DNA of 64,000 nt from Anaeramoeba flamelloides. Taxonomy: Eukaryota > Metamonada > Anaeramoebidae. The stretch is from contig JANTQA010000042.1 in the NCBI GenBank assembly GCA_027625915.1, forward strand, positions 1,376,001-1,440,000, in the 5' to 3' direction. This document shows positions 11,789-22,564 of this stretch, in pieces (the first letter of the stretch is position 1; every line of letters begins with the position of its first letter). The position numbers and the translations under genes were made by a program. Below the pieces are notes generated by a model, which ran no database searches, was not told where the DNA came from, and was given only the letters and a program-made list of their open reading frames with translations.

Positions 11789-13984
11789 ATGAGTCGAGAA
11801 TTTAATTCTCAAAACAAAGAAGATTTTCAAAAAGCTTTCAATGAAACAAATTTTTTAACCCAAGAAAATGAAAAGCTGAGTTCTGAAAACGAAATGTTGA
11901 TTTTACAACTCAAAGAACTCGAGCAATTGTATATGCAAGATGAAAATAAATTAAAGAAACAATTCAAACTCTTAAACGAACGAACAAGGAACATTTCAAT
12001 GGAAAGTCTTGATCAGCAACTGTTATCACAACAACAATTAGTTAAAGATCAAAAACAAACAATTTTTGAATTAGAAAAGGAATTAGAATTACTTTTAAAT
12101 ACAACAACAACAACTTCAAAACCAAACAGATATTTTAACAAAAATAATGAAGAAGAAAATTTTCACACTAATCAAAAAATTGAAGAAGATTTGAACGATT
12201 TGTATTCAGAAAATAAACAACTGTTAACTCAATTGGAACAAAAACAATTGGAGTATTCGAAAAATAAACAATTTTTAAATCTACAAAATCAAAGACAATT
12301 ATTAGATCTAAAAAATTTAATCGACAATGAAACAAAAAACCAAAATGAAAAAGAAAAAAAAGAAGAAAAAGAAAAAGGAAAAGAACAAGAAAATCAAAAG
12401 GAAACACAAAAACCGATCAAAGATCAAGAAATTGAAAAGCTCGATCCAAGACTTAAAAAGAAGTGGAAGGATTTAAATCTGAAAGAAAATGAATTAATCC
12501 AAGAAAATGAGTATTTAGAGAATGAATTGAATGAAATGGAAAAAAATTTCACAAATTTGAAGAAAATTTTTGAAGAAACGAAACTCAAACAAAAGAAAGG
12601 AGGGAAATTGGATCTTGAAATTTTAAAAAAACAGATTGTTAAAGAAATTATCAAAGTTCAAAGCACGCAAGAAGTCTTAGAAAAGGAAGGCGATTTGATC
12701 AAGGAAAGGTTAAAGAAAGCGCAAATCAAAGTTGTTGAATCTGAAAACATTTTAAAAAAACAAGAAAAGCAATTGGAGGAAGTGGCGCAGTCTATCGAAT
12801 TGGATCAAAAAGCAATCAAGGAGATGAAAAACGAGCACCAAACATTATTGATAGATTTGGATTCACGTAAAAATTCTTTCAAGCAATTACAAAACGAATA
12901 TTTGCAACGCAATAGTATTTTAATCCAACTAAAAAGGGAATGTGATGAGTTGGAAAGCATTTTTTCCAAGAATAAAGAATTGAGATTACAAAAGGATACG
13001 CTTTCAAATGAAATTGGGAAATTGGATAAAATGATTGAAAAAAAATCAAAAGATTATAAATTATTAGAATTACAATTTCAAGATTTGCAAAATAAATATG
13101 ATAGCCAACAAATGGGATTTAAAGAAATCGAATTAATCCAAGAAAATAAATTGAAAATGGAAAAAGAAATTATTACTGAAAAAGAAATAAATGAAAAATT
13201 ACAAAATAAATTCAATTTTTTAAAAAATCAAAACAATTTACCAATTATTCGGAACAATAAAAGTAATGATGACGAAGATAAATATGATGGAAATTTTAAT
13301 GAAAATATTGACAAAAACGAAAGTCAATTATTACGAGAATTAGTTTTTGAATTGCAAGATTTGGAAAGACAAACGGAAAATAAAAAAAAGGAATTGGAAA
13401 CAATTCAATTAGACGTCAAAGAATTAGTTACCGATTTAAATAGCTTTTTAGGCGATTATAAGGGCTCGATGCAAAAGGAAATTGAACGAAGAGTTAAATT
13501 AATTGAACAAATGAAACAATATATTGATGAAAAGCAACAAGAATTCGAATTGAAAAAAAATAATTTGAATAATTTAACGGAACAAAATAGAAAACTAAGA
13601 ATTGAACTCGGAATCATTAGTAACAACGAAGAAATTGAAAATAAAAATATTGAAAAATCAAACCAAATCATGGATTTAGATGATCGCGGGGTGATCGTGA
13701 CAGGGGACGAGAAGGATCAGAAATTAAATAAATTATTAAAACACAAAAACCTGAAAGGAAACGAAAAAGTACAATCAAAAACATTAACCATGAATTTTTC
13801 CAGTAAACCTCAGAATTTAAAATCAAAAAAACAAAAGAATGAGAAACAAAAAAAGCGTTCAATCAAAAAATCCGAGACTGTTTTATATTTAAAAAATTCA
13901 AATAAAAATATCCAAACCAAAAACGAAAATAGATTTATTAAAAAAAGATTGTTATTACATAAAAAACAAATTAATGTTATATGA
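11789..13984 (+). CDS. Long coiled-coil protein, apparently frame-shifted before a PH-like tail
   Basis: The ORF encodes 731 residues starting MSREFNSQNKED. It is nearly all predicted alpha-helical coiled coil, very rich in K, E, Q, N and L in heptad spacing (about residues 15-95, 130-170, 210-450 and 490-620). Residues 625-710 form a lysine-rich linker. I cannot assign a family; golgin-, centrosomal- or cytoskeletal-type coiled-coil proteins all fit. Near the C-terminus the frame reads ETVLYLKNSNKN...ENRFIKKR and stops 12 codons later. The adjacent frame continues CYYIKNKLMLYDKFSNDP into a PH-like segment ending at 14177. The switch falls at a run of seven A (13940-13946). Dropping one A makes a single 800-residue protein ending in a plausible PH domain, so a sequencing error or recent frameshift is likely. 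Confidence 0.85.
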   Translation: MSREFNSQNKEDFQKAFNETNFLTQENEKLSSENEMLILQLKELEQLYMQDENKLKKQFKLLNERTRNISMESLDQQLLSQQQLVKDQKQTIFELEKELELLLNTTTTTSKPNRYFNKNNEEENFHTNQKIEEDLNDLYSENKQLLTQLEQKQLEYSKNKQFLNLQNQRQLLDLKNLIDNETKNQNEKEKKEEKEKGKEQENQKETQKPIKDQEIEKLDPRLKKKWKDLNLKENELIQENEYLENELNEMEKNFTNLKKIFEETKLKQKKGGKLDLEILKKQIVKEIIKVQSTQEVLEKEGDLIKERLKKAQIKVVESENILKKQEKQLEEVAQSIELDQKAIKEMKNEHQTLLIDLDSRKNSFKQLQNEYLQRNSILIQLKRECDELESIFSKNKELRLQKDTLSNEIGKLDKMIEKKSKDYKLLELQFQDLQNKYDSQQMGFKEIELIQENKLKMEKEIITEKEINEKLQNKFNFLKNQNNLPIIRNNKSNDDEDKYDGNFNENIDKNESQLLRELVFELQDLERQTENKKKELETIQLDVKELVTDLNSFLGDYKGSMQKEIERRVKLIEQMKQYIDEKQQEFELKKNNLNNLTEQNRKLRIELGIISNNEEIENKNIEKSNQIMDLDDRGVIVTGDEKDQKLNKLLKHKNLKGNEKVQSKTLTMNFSSKPQNLKSKKQKNEKQKKRSIKKSETVLYLKNSNKNIQTKNENRFIKKRLLLHKKQINVI

Positions 13985-14177
13985 TAAATTTTCAAATGAT
14001 CCTGAGCTTGTCTTCAATATTGAGGATATCAAAATTATCCCAATAGAGAAAATACTTTTCGATAAAAAATATTGTTTCCAAATAAATACTAATGATAGCC
14101 ATTATATTTTCTCAGTTAACTCTTTAGAAAGCCAACAGAACTGGATAAAAGTTATTCATAAAATAAAATTAAATTAA
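13947..14177 (+). CDS. PH-like C-terminal segment in the adjacent frame of the coiled-coil gene
   Basis: In the frame that starts after the A run at 13940-13946, the sequence reads CYYIKNKLMLYDKFSNDPEL, then KKYCFQINTNDSHYIFSVNS, then LESQQNWIKVIHKIK and a stop. This has the layout of the later strands and final helix of a pleckstrin-homology domain: a YYxLxNxLxLY strand, FxFxIxT and YxFxxxSxxxxxxWIxxI with the invariant Trp. The domain's first strand (about ETVLYLKNSNKN) lies in the preceding frame. PH domains bind phosphoinositides or proteins at membranes, which would give the coiled-coil protein a membrane-targeting end. The upstream stop in this frame is at 13890, so it is not an independent gene. 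Confidence 0.6.
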   Translation, partial: DCYYIKNKLMLYDKFSNDPELVFNIEDIKIIPIEKILFDKKYCFQINTNDSHYIFSVNSLESQQNWIKVIHKIKLN

Positions 14178-14444
14178 TTTTTGTTCTATTTTCTTTTGTT
14201 ATTATTTTTATATATTTTTTTGTTTAATATTTAAAATAGTACATTTATTATTAATTTTTTCTTTAAGAGGTTTATTAGAGACAGGAAGTGTGGTTGGTTA
14301 TTATTATTATTTTTTTTTTTGGATAATTATAGGAATTGTAGATGTTTAATAAATACATCGAACTTTGGGATGACTTTAAAAAAATGGAACCTTTCGTATA
14401 TTTTTTCCATTAAATCCTTCTTTGTTAATCTGAAAAGGGTTATT
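14178..14444. other. 3' flank of the coiled-coil gene
   Basis: T-rich 3' flank with no other feature, ending at the left tip of a family A element. Confidence 0.4.
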
Positions 14445-15719
14445 AGAGGTTTTGATGATAACATATATTATAATGATATTCACAATAAAATCGCGATAGT
14501 ATTCAATAATCGTGATTAGTCCTACTTTATTGCGAAAAATCATAAAATCGGGATATTCAACATAAAATCGGGATATTCAGATTATCACGAAAAAATGAAA
14601 AATTATAATTTTGAGAAATCATTTTCAAAAAATCTCTTGACTTTTACAACACTTGAACTTTTTACAACAGTTTCCCCTTTAATAATGTCAGAAAGTGTTC
14701 GTAATGATTCTGAATTGTCTTCAAGTGTTTGAAAGTTTTGAAAGACAGAAAACTTTTTATAACCTGAATGAGTTTGTTTGTTGTAGAAAAAAAAAATAAT
14801 TCTTTTCATTTTTTTTTTTAACAAAATATAAAATCTCAAAAAAATTTGTTGATCAAACTAATAATTACCCATTTCAACAATAAATTTGAATATAAGATAG
14901 ATGTGTTTTCTTAAAATGGAGGGGTTACCTTCACAATTTTAAATAGCCAATAAGAATATAGAATAATTTTACTTCTTATTTGATGATCGATCAAACAAAA
15001 ACCTCTAAGTTCTAGCCGTGTTTTCTGTCCAATACAAAGATGCTCAAAGAAGAAGAATAGGAATATAAATCTATAAAAAATCTTAATAATCGGTGATAAT
15101 TTGTCAAGTATTTTGTGAAATCTCTTGAAAAGTTATCCAACCCCTTTTAGCTTATATAGAATAAGAAAATGTTATAACCCGAGAACATATTCTTTAAAGA
15201 ACAGATAAAGGGTTGGTTGTTTTAGAAGCTCTTTTTTTCAAGACATTTTCCATGACCACGATTAACTGAGATAATATTTATTTCTCTTTAGTTATTATTA
15301 TTGTTGATCTAAAAGGATTGATAAATTTGTCAACCAAATCAAATGGAAACACAATAAAACTCTTTGATCTGATCCTTGATTGAATCAAGATTCTTTTTTT
15401 GTTGTTTTTTCAAAGAATGACTTTTATTTCACCCAAACTGTTTTTTGATTAAAAAAAATTTCTTAGCGAAAATATTGCTCAATTAGCCCAAAAACCCATC
15501 AACTATATATCGCGATATTTTGTCATTTATCACGCTTTTATAATAATTATCGCCATTTTATAGAATATCGAGATTTGTTAGATTATCGCGATAATATTGA
15601 ATATCGCCATTTTCTGATATATCGCGATTTGGTGATAGAAATTATGCCGATTTGATGATAGATTATCACGATTTTTCGTAACTTTATCGTGAATTTAGTA
15701 TCTTATCATCAAAAACTCT
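14445..15719 (+). mobile_element. Family A element, copy 2
   Basis: A 1275-bp element with inverted tips: left AGAGGTTTTGATGATAA, right TTATCATCAAAAACTCT (one extra A). It is flanked by ATT on both sides, a possible 3-bp target duplication. Clustered TCGCGATA-like motifs sit just inside both ends (about 14490-14590 and 15500-15700). The orientation matches copy 1. Internal blocks shared with the other copies include TTGATTGAATCAAG and GATCGATC-like words. There is no transposase; the only frame (14839-14603) is short and low-complexity. 3-bp duplications occur in several DNA transposon superfamilies, so the superfamily is not determined. Confidence 0.8.
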
Positions 15720-16460
15720 ATTAAAAAAAATATTTTTTTAAAAAATTTAAAATAAATAAAAAACCTTGTTTTAGATTTTGAATTTTTTTTATTTTTATAT
15801 AACTTAAAAATCATTTTTACAAGATTTTATTTACTTGGTTGAATTTTTATCCAGGCTTCTGAGGATTCTTTTTTTGTTAGTACGAAAATGAAAACACAAA
15901 TTAATTGTTTTTTTCAAAGTTAACATATCAAAAAATCAAAAATACACAACAAGTATGGATCTCAAAAAACATTTTTTATAATTTTTGTCACTTTTTCGTT
16001 TTTTTTTTTCTATTAAAATATTTTTATTGAACTTCTGGTACATTGTGTCTTTAGAACAAATATAAATAGATTAGCAATTCAAAATTTTAATTAAATGCAT
16101 TGTAAATTGAATACCAAGTAACTTGAAATAGAAAAATAATTTTTCATTCAAAAAATTCAAAAACGGAATTTGAAAAAAAATTTTGGTTTCAAGATCATTA
16201 AGAACAATTAAATTTTAAATTCCAAATTATTAAATCTTCGTAGACCCAATTCCTTCTTTTGATAAAAATTATTGCAATCACTGTTGGATTGAATGGAAAA
16301 AAAAAAATAACAAAAAAAAATTTTTTGATAATGTTAATTTTTGATTCTATCCAAAAAAAATGAAAATAATCAAGAAAACTCCCTAATAAAAAAACTTATT
16401 TTATAACATCTATATAACATTTTTATAACAAAATTTCCTTTTAAAGCAGTGAAAAAAATA

Positions 16461-16924
16461 CTAGACATGGAAATGATCCCTGGCAAGATTTTTAATTGTG
16501 AATATTAGTAAAATTTTTGTGTAATTTCATTTATTTACAATCAAATCCTTTATTTTAAGAATCTAACTTTACAATTATAACTCACCCACTTATTAGAATG
16601 ATGATGAATTAAATCACACTTGTTCAAAACGCCATTTGATCAATCAAAAAACAAGAATAAAAATCATCATTTTCCAAACTCTAAGTAAACCTCAATAAAA
16701 CTCGATTGTTTTTCAAAAAAAGTTGATCTACTTAGGCTCTCAAACAATTACTCGAGTATTCTAGAGACACCTTACTTTGATGAACTTAAGATAGGTTTAT
16801 TACCCGAATTCATAAAAAATTGGTTATTTATAAGAAGGATTTGATTGAAAATATAGGAAATTACACAAAAATTTTCCTAATATTCACAATTAAAAATCTT
16901 GTCAGGGATTTTTTTCCCTACTAT
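16461..16924. mobile_element. Family H element, copy 1, with 52-bp inverted ends
   Basis: The core is 16477-16908. The left end starts TCCCTGGCAAGATTTTTAAT and the right end is the inverted complement over about 52 bp with only two mismatches, finishing AAAAATCTTGTCAGGGA. A weaker inverted match extends outward about 16 bp on each side (ATACTAGACATGG / CTACTATAT). The interior has no ORF. A decayed copy lies at 62272-62717 and shares internal words such as CAATCAAAAAACAAGAA and the outer ATACT flank. This is a non-autonomous inverted-repeat transposon. Confidence 0.75.
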
Positions 16925-16927
16925 ATA

Positions 16928-17105
16928 TGATGATTTTTTCAATATTTTTTAAAAAATATTCTTATAGCAGGCTTATAATCTGTTACAAATTTTATAACAC
17001 ATTTTATAACAAATATTTATATTATAAAAGTTGTTATGATAAAATTTTATAACATTTTAAACGTTTATAACACCTTTATAACACGTTTATAACATGTTAT
17101 AAAAA
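16928..17105. repeat. Irregular TTATAAC repeat cluster
   Basis: The word TTATAAC, or its near variants and complement, recurs roughly a dozen times at irregular spacing, for example CGTTTATAACACCTTTATAA. A smaller cluster at 16398-16432 lies on the other side of the family H element. This suggests the H element sits inside, or at the edge of, an older repeat with subterminal TTATAAC motifs. Confidence 0.55.
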
Positions 17106-17457
17106 ACTTTTTTTATTAGTTCTATAGTAAAAAAAAACAAATTTAATCTAATAGGTTTAAAGATCATTTATTTAGAAAATTCTAAAGAGGTTTCTTTTGT
17201 TCAAGACCCATACAGCTAAATTTCAATTTAACAAAATTTAATTGTATCTCAAAAGTTCAAAAAGGAATATTCAAAGGAAGAATCTACAATTTTGATTTTT
17301 AATTGGTTTGTGAACGCATTGTGTTTATTTCTTCAGCTTGTTCGAAAGACTATATTGGGAAATTGAACTAAATAATTTTCTTTTATTAAAGGAAAAATTA
17401 CAGTAAAGTGAAATAAGCAAATTAATAAAATCCAAGATGGAAAATTCAGAATAAGAC

Positions 17458-18449
17458 TTAATGATTTGGTTTCCTTTTCTTTTTTTTGTGGTGCCTTTTT
17501 TTTGATTTCTTCTTTAACTTTTTCTTTTCAAGTTCTTTTGATTTCTGTTCCATGTAATTTTGTTTCTCTTCTCTTTCCTTTTGATCAATTGTGTTGCTTG
17601 CCATTTGCCAGATTTCTTGTACACCTGTGATGTAGTCATTCTTTTTTTTCTTGTCGAAAAGTTCCATTGGATGTACATTATTTTCTTTTGCATATTCTTC
17701 AAGTTCTTGTAAGGCTATTTTACGATTTCCTTTACAATACAGTTGTGAGTAAATTATCTTGGTTGTGAAAATTAAAGAGAGTTCAGAAAAAGAAAAAAAC
17801 AAAAATTTAGCTCTTTTGTGTATTGTTTATCTCTTTTTCAAAAGTCGCCTTAAAAATAAAAAAACAAAAGAGACAAAGAAAGAGAAAGACAAAAAAAAAA
17901 ACAAAAGAGAAAATAGAAAAAAGTTTATAAAAAAGATAATTGTCTTCTTACTACAGTATTAATAATCATTTTTGTTGTATTTGTTGAAGAATAAAAAGGC
18001 TGCTTAGCAATTTTTTTAACCCAACCGTATGCTGATTTTAAACGTGTTTTGTTTTTGTGTTTCCCCAACAAATCCTTGAAGATTAGAAAGTTAATCTGAA
18101 TAAAGCCTCGTAAGTTTTGGATGTCCAGAAAAAACTCTTTTAATTCGATACGGTATGCCTCTTTCCGAAACCTTCCTGTTTGGTTATGCTTTTGTACCAA
18201 TACTTCAACTTGAGAAACCTTGATTGGGGTGGTTGTGTCCTTTAGTAATTTTCTTTCCTCTCTTATACAAAACTTGTTCACTTTATTAATATTTTTTTTT
18301 AGTTCTTTAAAAAATTTTCGATCAAATTCTTTTCTGACTTGCTTATTTGAACTTTGAATTCGTGTGATCCGATCTTTTAATTGGATAAAATCAACATAGT
18401 GTTTTTTCCATTCCTTTTTTCTTGCTTTTTTGATAAGTTTATATTTCAT
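17458..18449 (-). CDS. SPX-domain protein, two exons
   Basis: SPX domains bind inositol pyrophosphates and report phosphate status. Exon 1 is 18449-17952 (166 codons) and exon 2 is 17757-17458 (99 codons plus stop); both are phase 0, with a GTAAGA donor and an AG acceptor around a 194-bp intron. The spliced product is 265 residues. The start MKYKLIKKARKKEWKKHYVD fits the SPX N-terminus, with its basic helix and xEWxxxY pattern, better than the ATG 32 codons upstream. The central helix shows INKVNKFCIREERKLL, and the distal basic motif is FLIFKDLLGKHKNKT, corresponding to the family's KxLKKHDK region. Exon 2 supplies YSQLYCKGNRKIALQEL, matching the GxRxxAxxxL region near the end of SPX units in XPR1/PHO1 relatives. 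No EXS, VTC or RING domain follows; the C-terminus is a lysine-rich tail (KKKSKKRHHKKKKRK). Confidence 0.8.
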
Positions 18450-18944
18450 ATTTTGAACAAGAAAATTGAAAAAATGAAAAATGAATTTTTTTTTTGAAAA
18501 ATGGTTTAATTTTGATAATGTTTCTACTAGTTTTTGTTGGTACAATCTTACTTGGATGAAAAAATAAAAAAATTAACCTTAAACTTTCAGGTATAAAAGA
18601 TGGTTTGAGTTGAAACTACTATTGTTAAAATAAAGCATGCAAAAAAATTTAATTCATGTTTCAAAATAAAAAGCGTGTTTTTTTGTTGTAGAAGACCTAT
18701 AAACCAACCGATCAAACAAACCAACAATAAAGCCTATTTAAACATGGTATTGGTTTCTTAAAGTTCTATTATTTAAAAAGGAATTCTAAAAATAAACGGA
18801 TCAAATTGGAAAATTTTCTCTCAAAAAATCGAGTAAATTTTTCATAAAATTTATCTCACCAAAAAAAAAAAAAAATTTCAAAAATAATGAATTATTACGA
18901 AATAATTTGAACAAATTGCATTCCCCATTTAAATTTTACTGAAA

Positions 18945-19070
18945 ATATCCAGACGTTTACTTTCAAAATTGATTTGAACTTAGGTATACTATTTGGTGGC
19001 AGATTGGATGTTGCATTGGAACAAGAAGAAAAAAAGCACATATTTTAATTGAAACGTCTATTTTATTTTC
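18945..19070 (+). pseudogene. Dispersed protein-like fragment 'TFKIDLNLG', copy 1
   Basis: Translation from about 18951 reads FTFKIDLNLGILFGGRLDVA, then LEQEEKKHIF and a stop. The same DNA segment recurs at 48828 and 60830, the last inside a longer open frame. Conservation of the reading frame in two of the three copies suggests decayed copies of one coding exon or retro-copied gene. I do not recognise the family. Confidence 0.4.
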
Positions 19071-19593
19071 TGTGCCTATTTTTTTTTTTTTTTTTTGATC
19101 ACAGTGTATATATTTACAAACTAACAATACCTTTCAAAATCAAATCAAAATGGAAAAATTAAGAGAAAAAAAATGATAAAAAATAAGAAAAAACAATAAA
19201 ACAATTAAAATATGATATATGATTGAAAAATTTTATTCTGCTCAATTAATCTATTCCAATAGAAAAATGCTCAGTTAAGATAACTTGTACATTCCTGTAA
19301 TAGACTCTTCATACTTTTATAATATTTTGAAAAATTTATTTGCTAAACACAACAAGCTAGTGCAATCCTTAACAATATTTACAAATCTTTTTGGAACTTT
19401 CCGACTGACATCTACAAGAATTCAGTTTTGTATATTCTTTCAATTTTTTTCAAATTTCGTAATATTTAAAAGTTTTTTATAGAACAAAATGGCTGAAAAT
19501 AAATTTTTTTTAAAAAAAGATAATATTCGATATTAAATTGAAATTTTTTGAAAATTATCTAAATTAAAAATATTTGTTCACATTTAAAAATCA

Positions 19594-19850
19594 GGAATTG
19601 TACCAATGAAAATCCAAAAGACAAGATGTTTATTAATTACAATTTTAATAGATCATTTTCTTTGGAATTATCAATCTTTTCCAAAAATAAATAATTTAAA
19701 ATCTCATAAATTAATTCAAATTAAAAAAAATTATAAAAAACTCAAGAATAATATCTTGGATATGTTTGAAATAAAGTTTGGTAATTTATTATTCTCATTA
19801 ATTAAGGATAAAGATAATTATGAATCTTTATTGAAATTTATTTAAAAAAA
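19594..19850 (+). mobile_element. LINE 3'-end relic (smallest of three)
   Basis: The frame ending at 19845 reads ILIDHFLWNYQSFPKINNLK and later GNLLFSLIKDKDNYESLLKF. It aligns in order with the C-terminal end of the LINE at 58576-60346 (IDHFLWACPSYKKDRL and LFSLINNREIYDFTLKFL). The cysteines of the zinc finger are lost. This is a diverged or related-family LINE tail, inferred from protein-level similarity only. Confidence 0.5.
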
Positions 19851-19859
19851 AAATTGAAA

Positions 19860-20560
19860 ATAGGGAAGTGTTCTAGAGTGCTGTGGAGTGCTTTAGAATA
19901 CTTAATTATTTTTTATTTTAAGAAATGAAAAGACAATTTATTAAATTTTCTTTTAATATCCAAAAATTAGATATATATATATATATATGGATATATATAA
20001 AACTTTTCCAAATTCACAAGAATAGAAGTAAAAATCAATGATTTAATCAACTTCTTTTAAATATTGGTAAAATTAATGGAAATTTTCTTGTTTTTTCTGT
20101 TTATTTTCTGAAAATTTATTGATTGTCGAAATAAACAGAAAACTCAAGAAAAGTAAACCGAGGTTTTTTCCAGAATTTAAAAGAAAAGTGAAAATTCATT
20201 AATTTTACTTTAATTAATTTGGATTCTTGAAAAAATAATGAAAGTGTCATGAAGTGCCTAACTTTTCCATAATTTAAAATAATGAGTAAAATCTTTGATT
20301 TTACTTAATTCTTTTGAATTCTGGAAAAGATAACTACAGTTTTTTTAATTCGAGAAATAAAAAGAAAATTTAATAAATTTTTTTTATATTTCCAAAATTA
20401 AAAAAAAAACGAAAGGCAGTTTTCCAGAAACCAAAACAATCGAGTAAAGCCACAGATTTTACTCAATTCCATGATTAATCAAGAAAAGTTAATGATTTTT
20501 TTTTTATATTTCATATTAGAGCCAAAAATAGAAAAAAACCTAAAAAAAAAAAGATAAAAT
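19860..20560. repeat. Composite repeat block with AAACAGAAAACTCAAGAAAA hairpins
   Basis: A patchwork of short words recurs here and elsewhere: an inverted pair TTTTCTTG..TTCTGTTTAT / ATAAACAGAAAACTCAAGAA (20087-20152), GAGTAAAATCTTTGATTTTA with CTTTTGAATTCTGGAAAA (about 20285-20330), and AGTGCTGTGGAGTGCTT. Related blocks lie at 8540-8820, 29390-29960, 31280-31480 and 36960-37350. A (TA)n tract occurs at 19970-19998. Confidence 0.55.
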
Positions 20561-21490
20561 TGTTTTCTCCTCTTAAAAAAAAAAAAAAAAAATGATTTTG
20601 AAAGTTTCTTTCATCAAAATTCTAAATTGAAAGTGGTTGGATTTTGGTCTTTGAATTACTTTCAAAATTGAAAATACACGTAGTTTTAAATAAATAGAAC
20701 TAATTTTTTTATCAGCTTTTAAAAAATTTATTATTAGATCAAAAGCCAAATTTGAAATGATTAATTCTGAAAATAAATTATATTTTGATACCTTCTTTTA
20801 GGAATTATAGGACTTAGATTTTTTTTTTTTATTCTTGCTATGTTTTTTTTTGGAATGTTGAATAAAAATTTTGTTCTCTTTATTTTTCGATTAACAGTAC
20901 TACTTAATAAAAAAGTGATATGAATGTAAGAAAGTTAGAATAATTTTTGTGATATTTTTTTACGAACATAACAAGAATAATACAATCATATAAATACTTT
21001 CAAAACTTTTTGGAACTTTCAGACCTACCGTCTCAAAGAATTCAGTTTCTGATATTCTTTTATATTTTTTCTAATTTCAAATCTTGATACAAACTTTTCA
21101 AACCCATAAAAAGAGGTAAAAAAGGATTAAAAAATAATAATTAACAAAAGATAATATTTTGAAATTCTATTGAAATTTTGGAAAGTTATCTAAAAGAAAA
21201 ATATTTGGTTCTTTTAATAACCTGAAACTCTTTTTATGAAAAACAAAAACCGAAAGTTGTTTAAATTGCAAGTTTTGAAAAATTTGAATTGTTTAAACTT
21301 TTAAATTGAAAGTAGTTGAATTTTGATCTTGTAATTTCTATTAAAAATTGGAACAGTTTCAACAAGAAAAGCGTTGGCAAGTAAAAAAAGTCACTTCAAT
21401 TGCTTGTGTTATTTTTGTCTTGATGAGAAATATTTTGGATCATTTTTTTATTTTTTTTGTTTCTTTATTAATTTTTTATATTTCTTAATA
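20561..21490. other. AT-rich spacer upstream of the Rab gene
   Basis: No supported gene or element, apart from low-complexity A/T runs and a faint similarity of 20960-21200 to 19330-19560 (words such as CTTTTTGGAACTTTC). Confidence 0.4.
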
Positions 21491-22564
21491 ATGTCAATTT
21501 CTTCTTATTCAAGCGAAGAAGAATATGATTACCTTTTCAAAGTTGTCTTAATTGGAGATTCAGGTGTTGGTAAAACAAATCTGATGACTCGATACACGAA
21601 GTACAAATTTCTTCTTTTCTTTTTCAACTCTTTTTATTCAATGCTCATCAAGATTTAATCAAACACTTTTTTCTTCATTTCCAAAAGTAACGAGTTTGAT
21701 TTAAACAGTAAAACAACGATTGGAGTAGAGTTTTCTTCAAAAACTGTCAAAATAGATGAAAAAATAATCAAATTACAAATTTGGGTAAGCCTATTTCACA
21801 ATTGACTTGTTTTTTTCTCTACCCTTTGTAGTGTGACCGATTTTTAAAAACACTATTACTTTTTTCTTTTTCTTTTCAAACTTTTTTTAATTTAATTTAC
21901 CAAAACAAACAACAAAAAAAAAATTAATAAAAAAAATATAAAAAAATATAAAATAAAAAAAATAGGATACAGCAGGTCAGGAAAGATACCGTACAATCAC
22001 CTCAGCGTAAATTCCCCAAACCTCTTTTTAAACAATACACGTTTCTTTTTATCTTTTGTTCATTTCTAATCGATAGTAATTAATTCTTTTTGCTATTATA
22101 TATCTAAAAAAAAAAAAATGAAACCTGATCTTTTTAGTTATTACAAAGGCGCAGTTGGTGCTGTCCTTGTTTTTGATATTACAAAATACCAGTCCTTTGA
22201 AAGTTGTGAGAATTGGATCAAAGAAGTTCGCGAAAATGCACCACCAAATATTACCATTACCTTAGTTGGCAACAAGAGCGATCTTGGGCACATACGTGCA
22301 GTTAGTAATGAAAAGGCTTCTACGTTTGCGAGAAAATTCGGACTTACGTTTTTTGAAACATCTGCGCTCAATAACACTAACGTCGAAAAGGCCTTTTTTG
22401 ATCATTTTAATGATATTTACCAAAGTAATAAAAAAAAAAATAAAAACCAAAGCAATGAAAAGAATGTCAAAGGAGTTAAGGCCTCAAACAGAATTGTTTT
22501 AGAAGAAAACGTTGTTGAACTCAAAGAGGAAGTGGAAGAAAGACCAAAAAAAAAATGTTGTTAG
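21491..22564 (+). CDS. Rab11-like small GTPase, four exons
   Basis: A Rab-family GTPase that would regulate vesicle traffic, most similar to Rab11 (recycling endosome/TGN). Exons are 21491-21600, 21688-21784, 21966-22006 and 22138-22564, with GT-AG introns of 87, 181 and 131 bp; all phases agree and the product is 224 residues. The P-loop GDSGVGKT is at 22-29. [16 protein letters not shown] spans switch I at 37-52, in the Rab11-like form NEFxLxSKx[19 protein letters not shown] begins at Trp69 (switch II), then [19 protein letters not shown] is at 128-131 and ETSAL at 156-160. The C-terminus KKKCC carries the double cysteine for geranylgeranylation. An acidic N-terminus (SSEEEYDY) precedes the G domain. 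No key residue is missing. Confidence 0.93.

Noticed and set aside
12168-13995. Hydrophobic frames antisense to the coiled-coil gene
   Set aside because: They arise from reverse translation of Lys/Glu codons (F/S/L-rich) and have no independent support.
16928-17105. TTATAAC cluster as a telomeric or centromeric satellite
   Set aside because: Spacing is irregular, the copy number is low, and it borders a transposon. Subterminal repeat debris is a simpler explanation.
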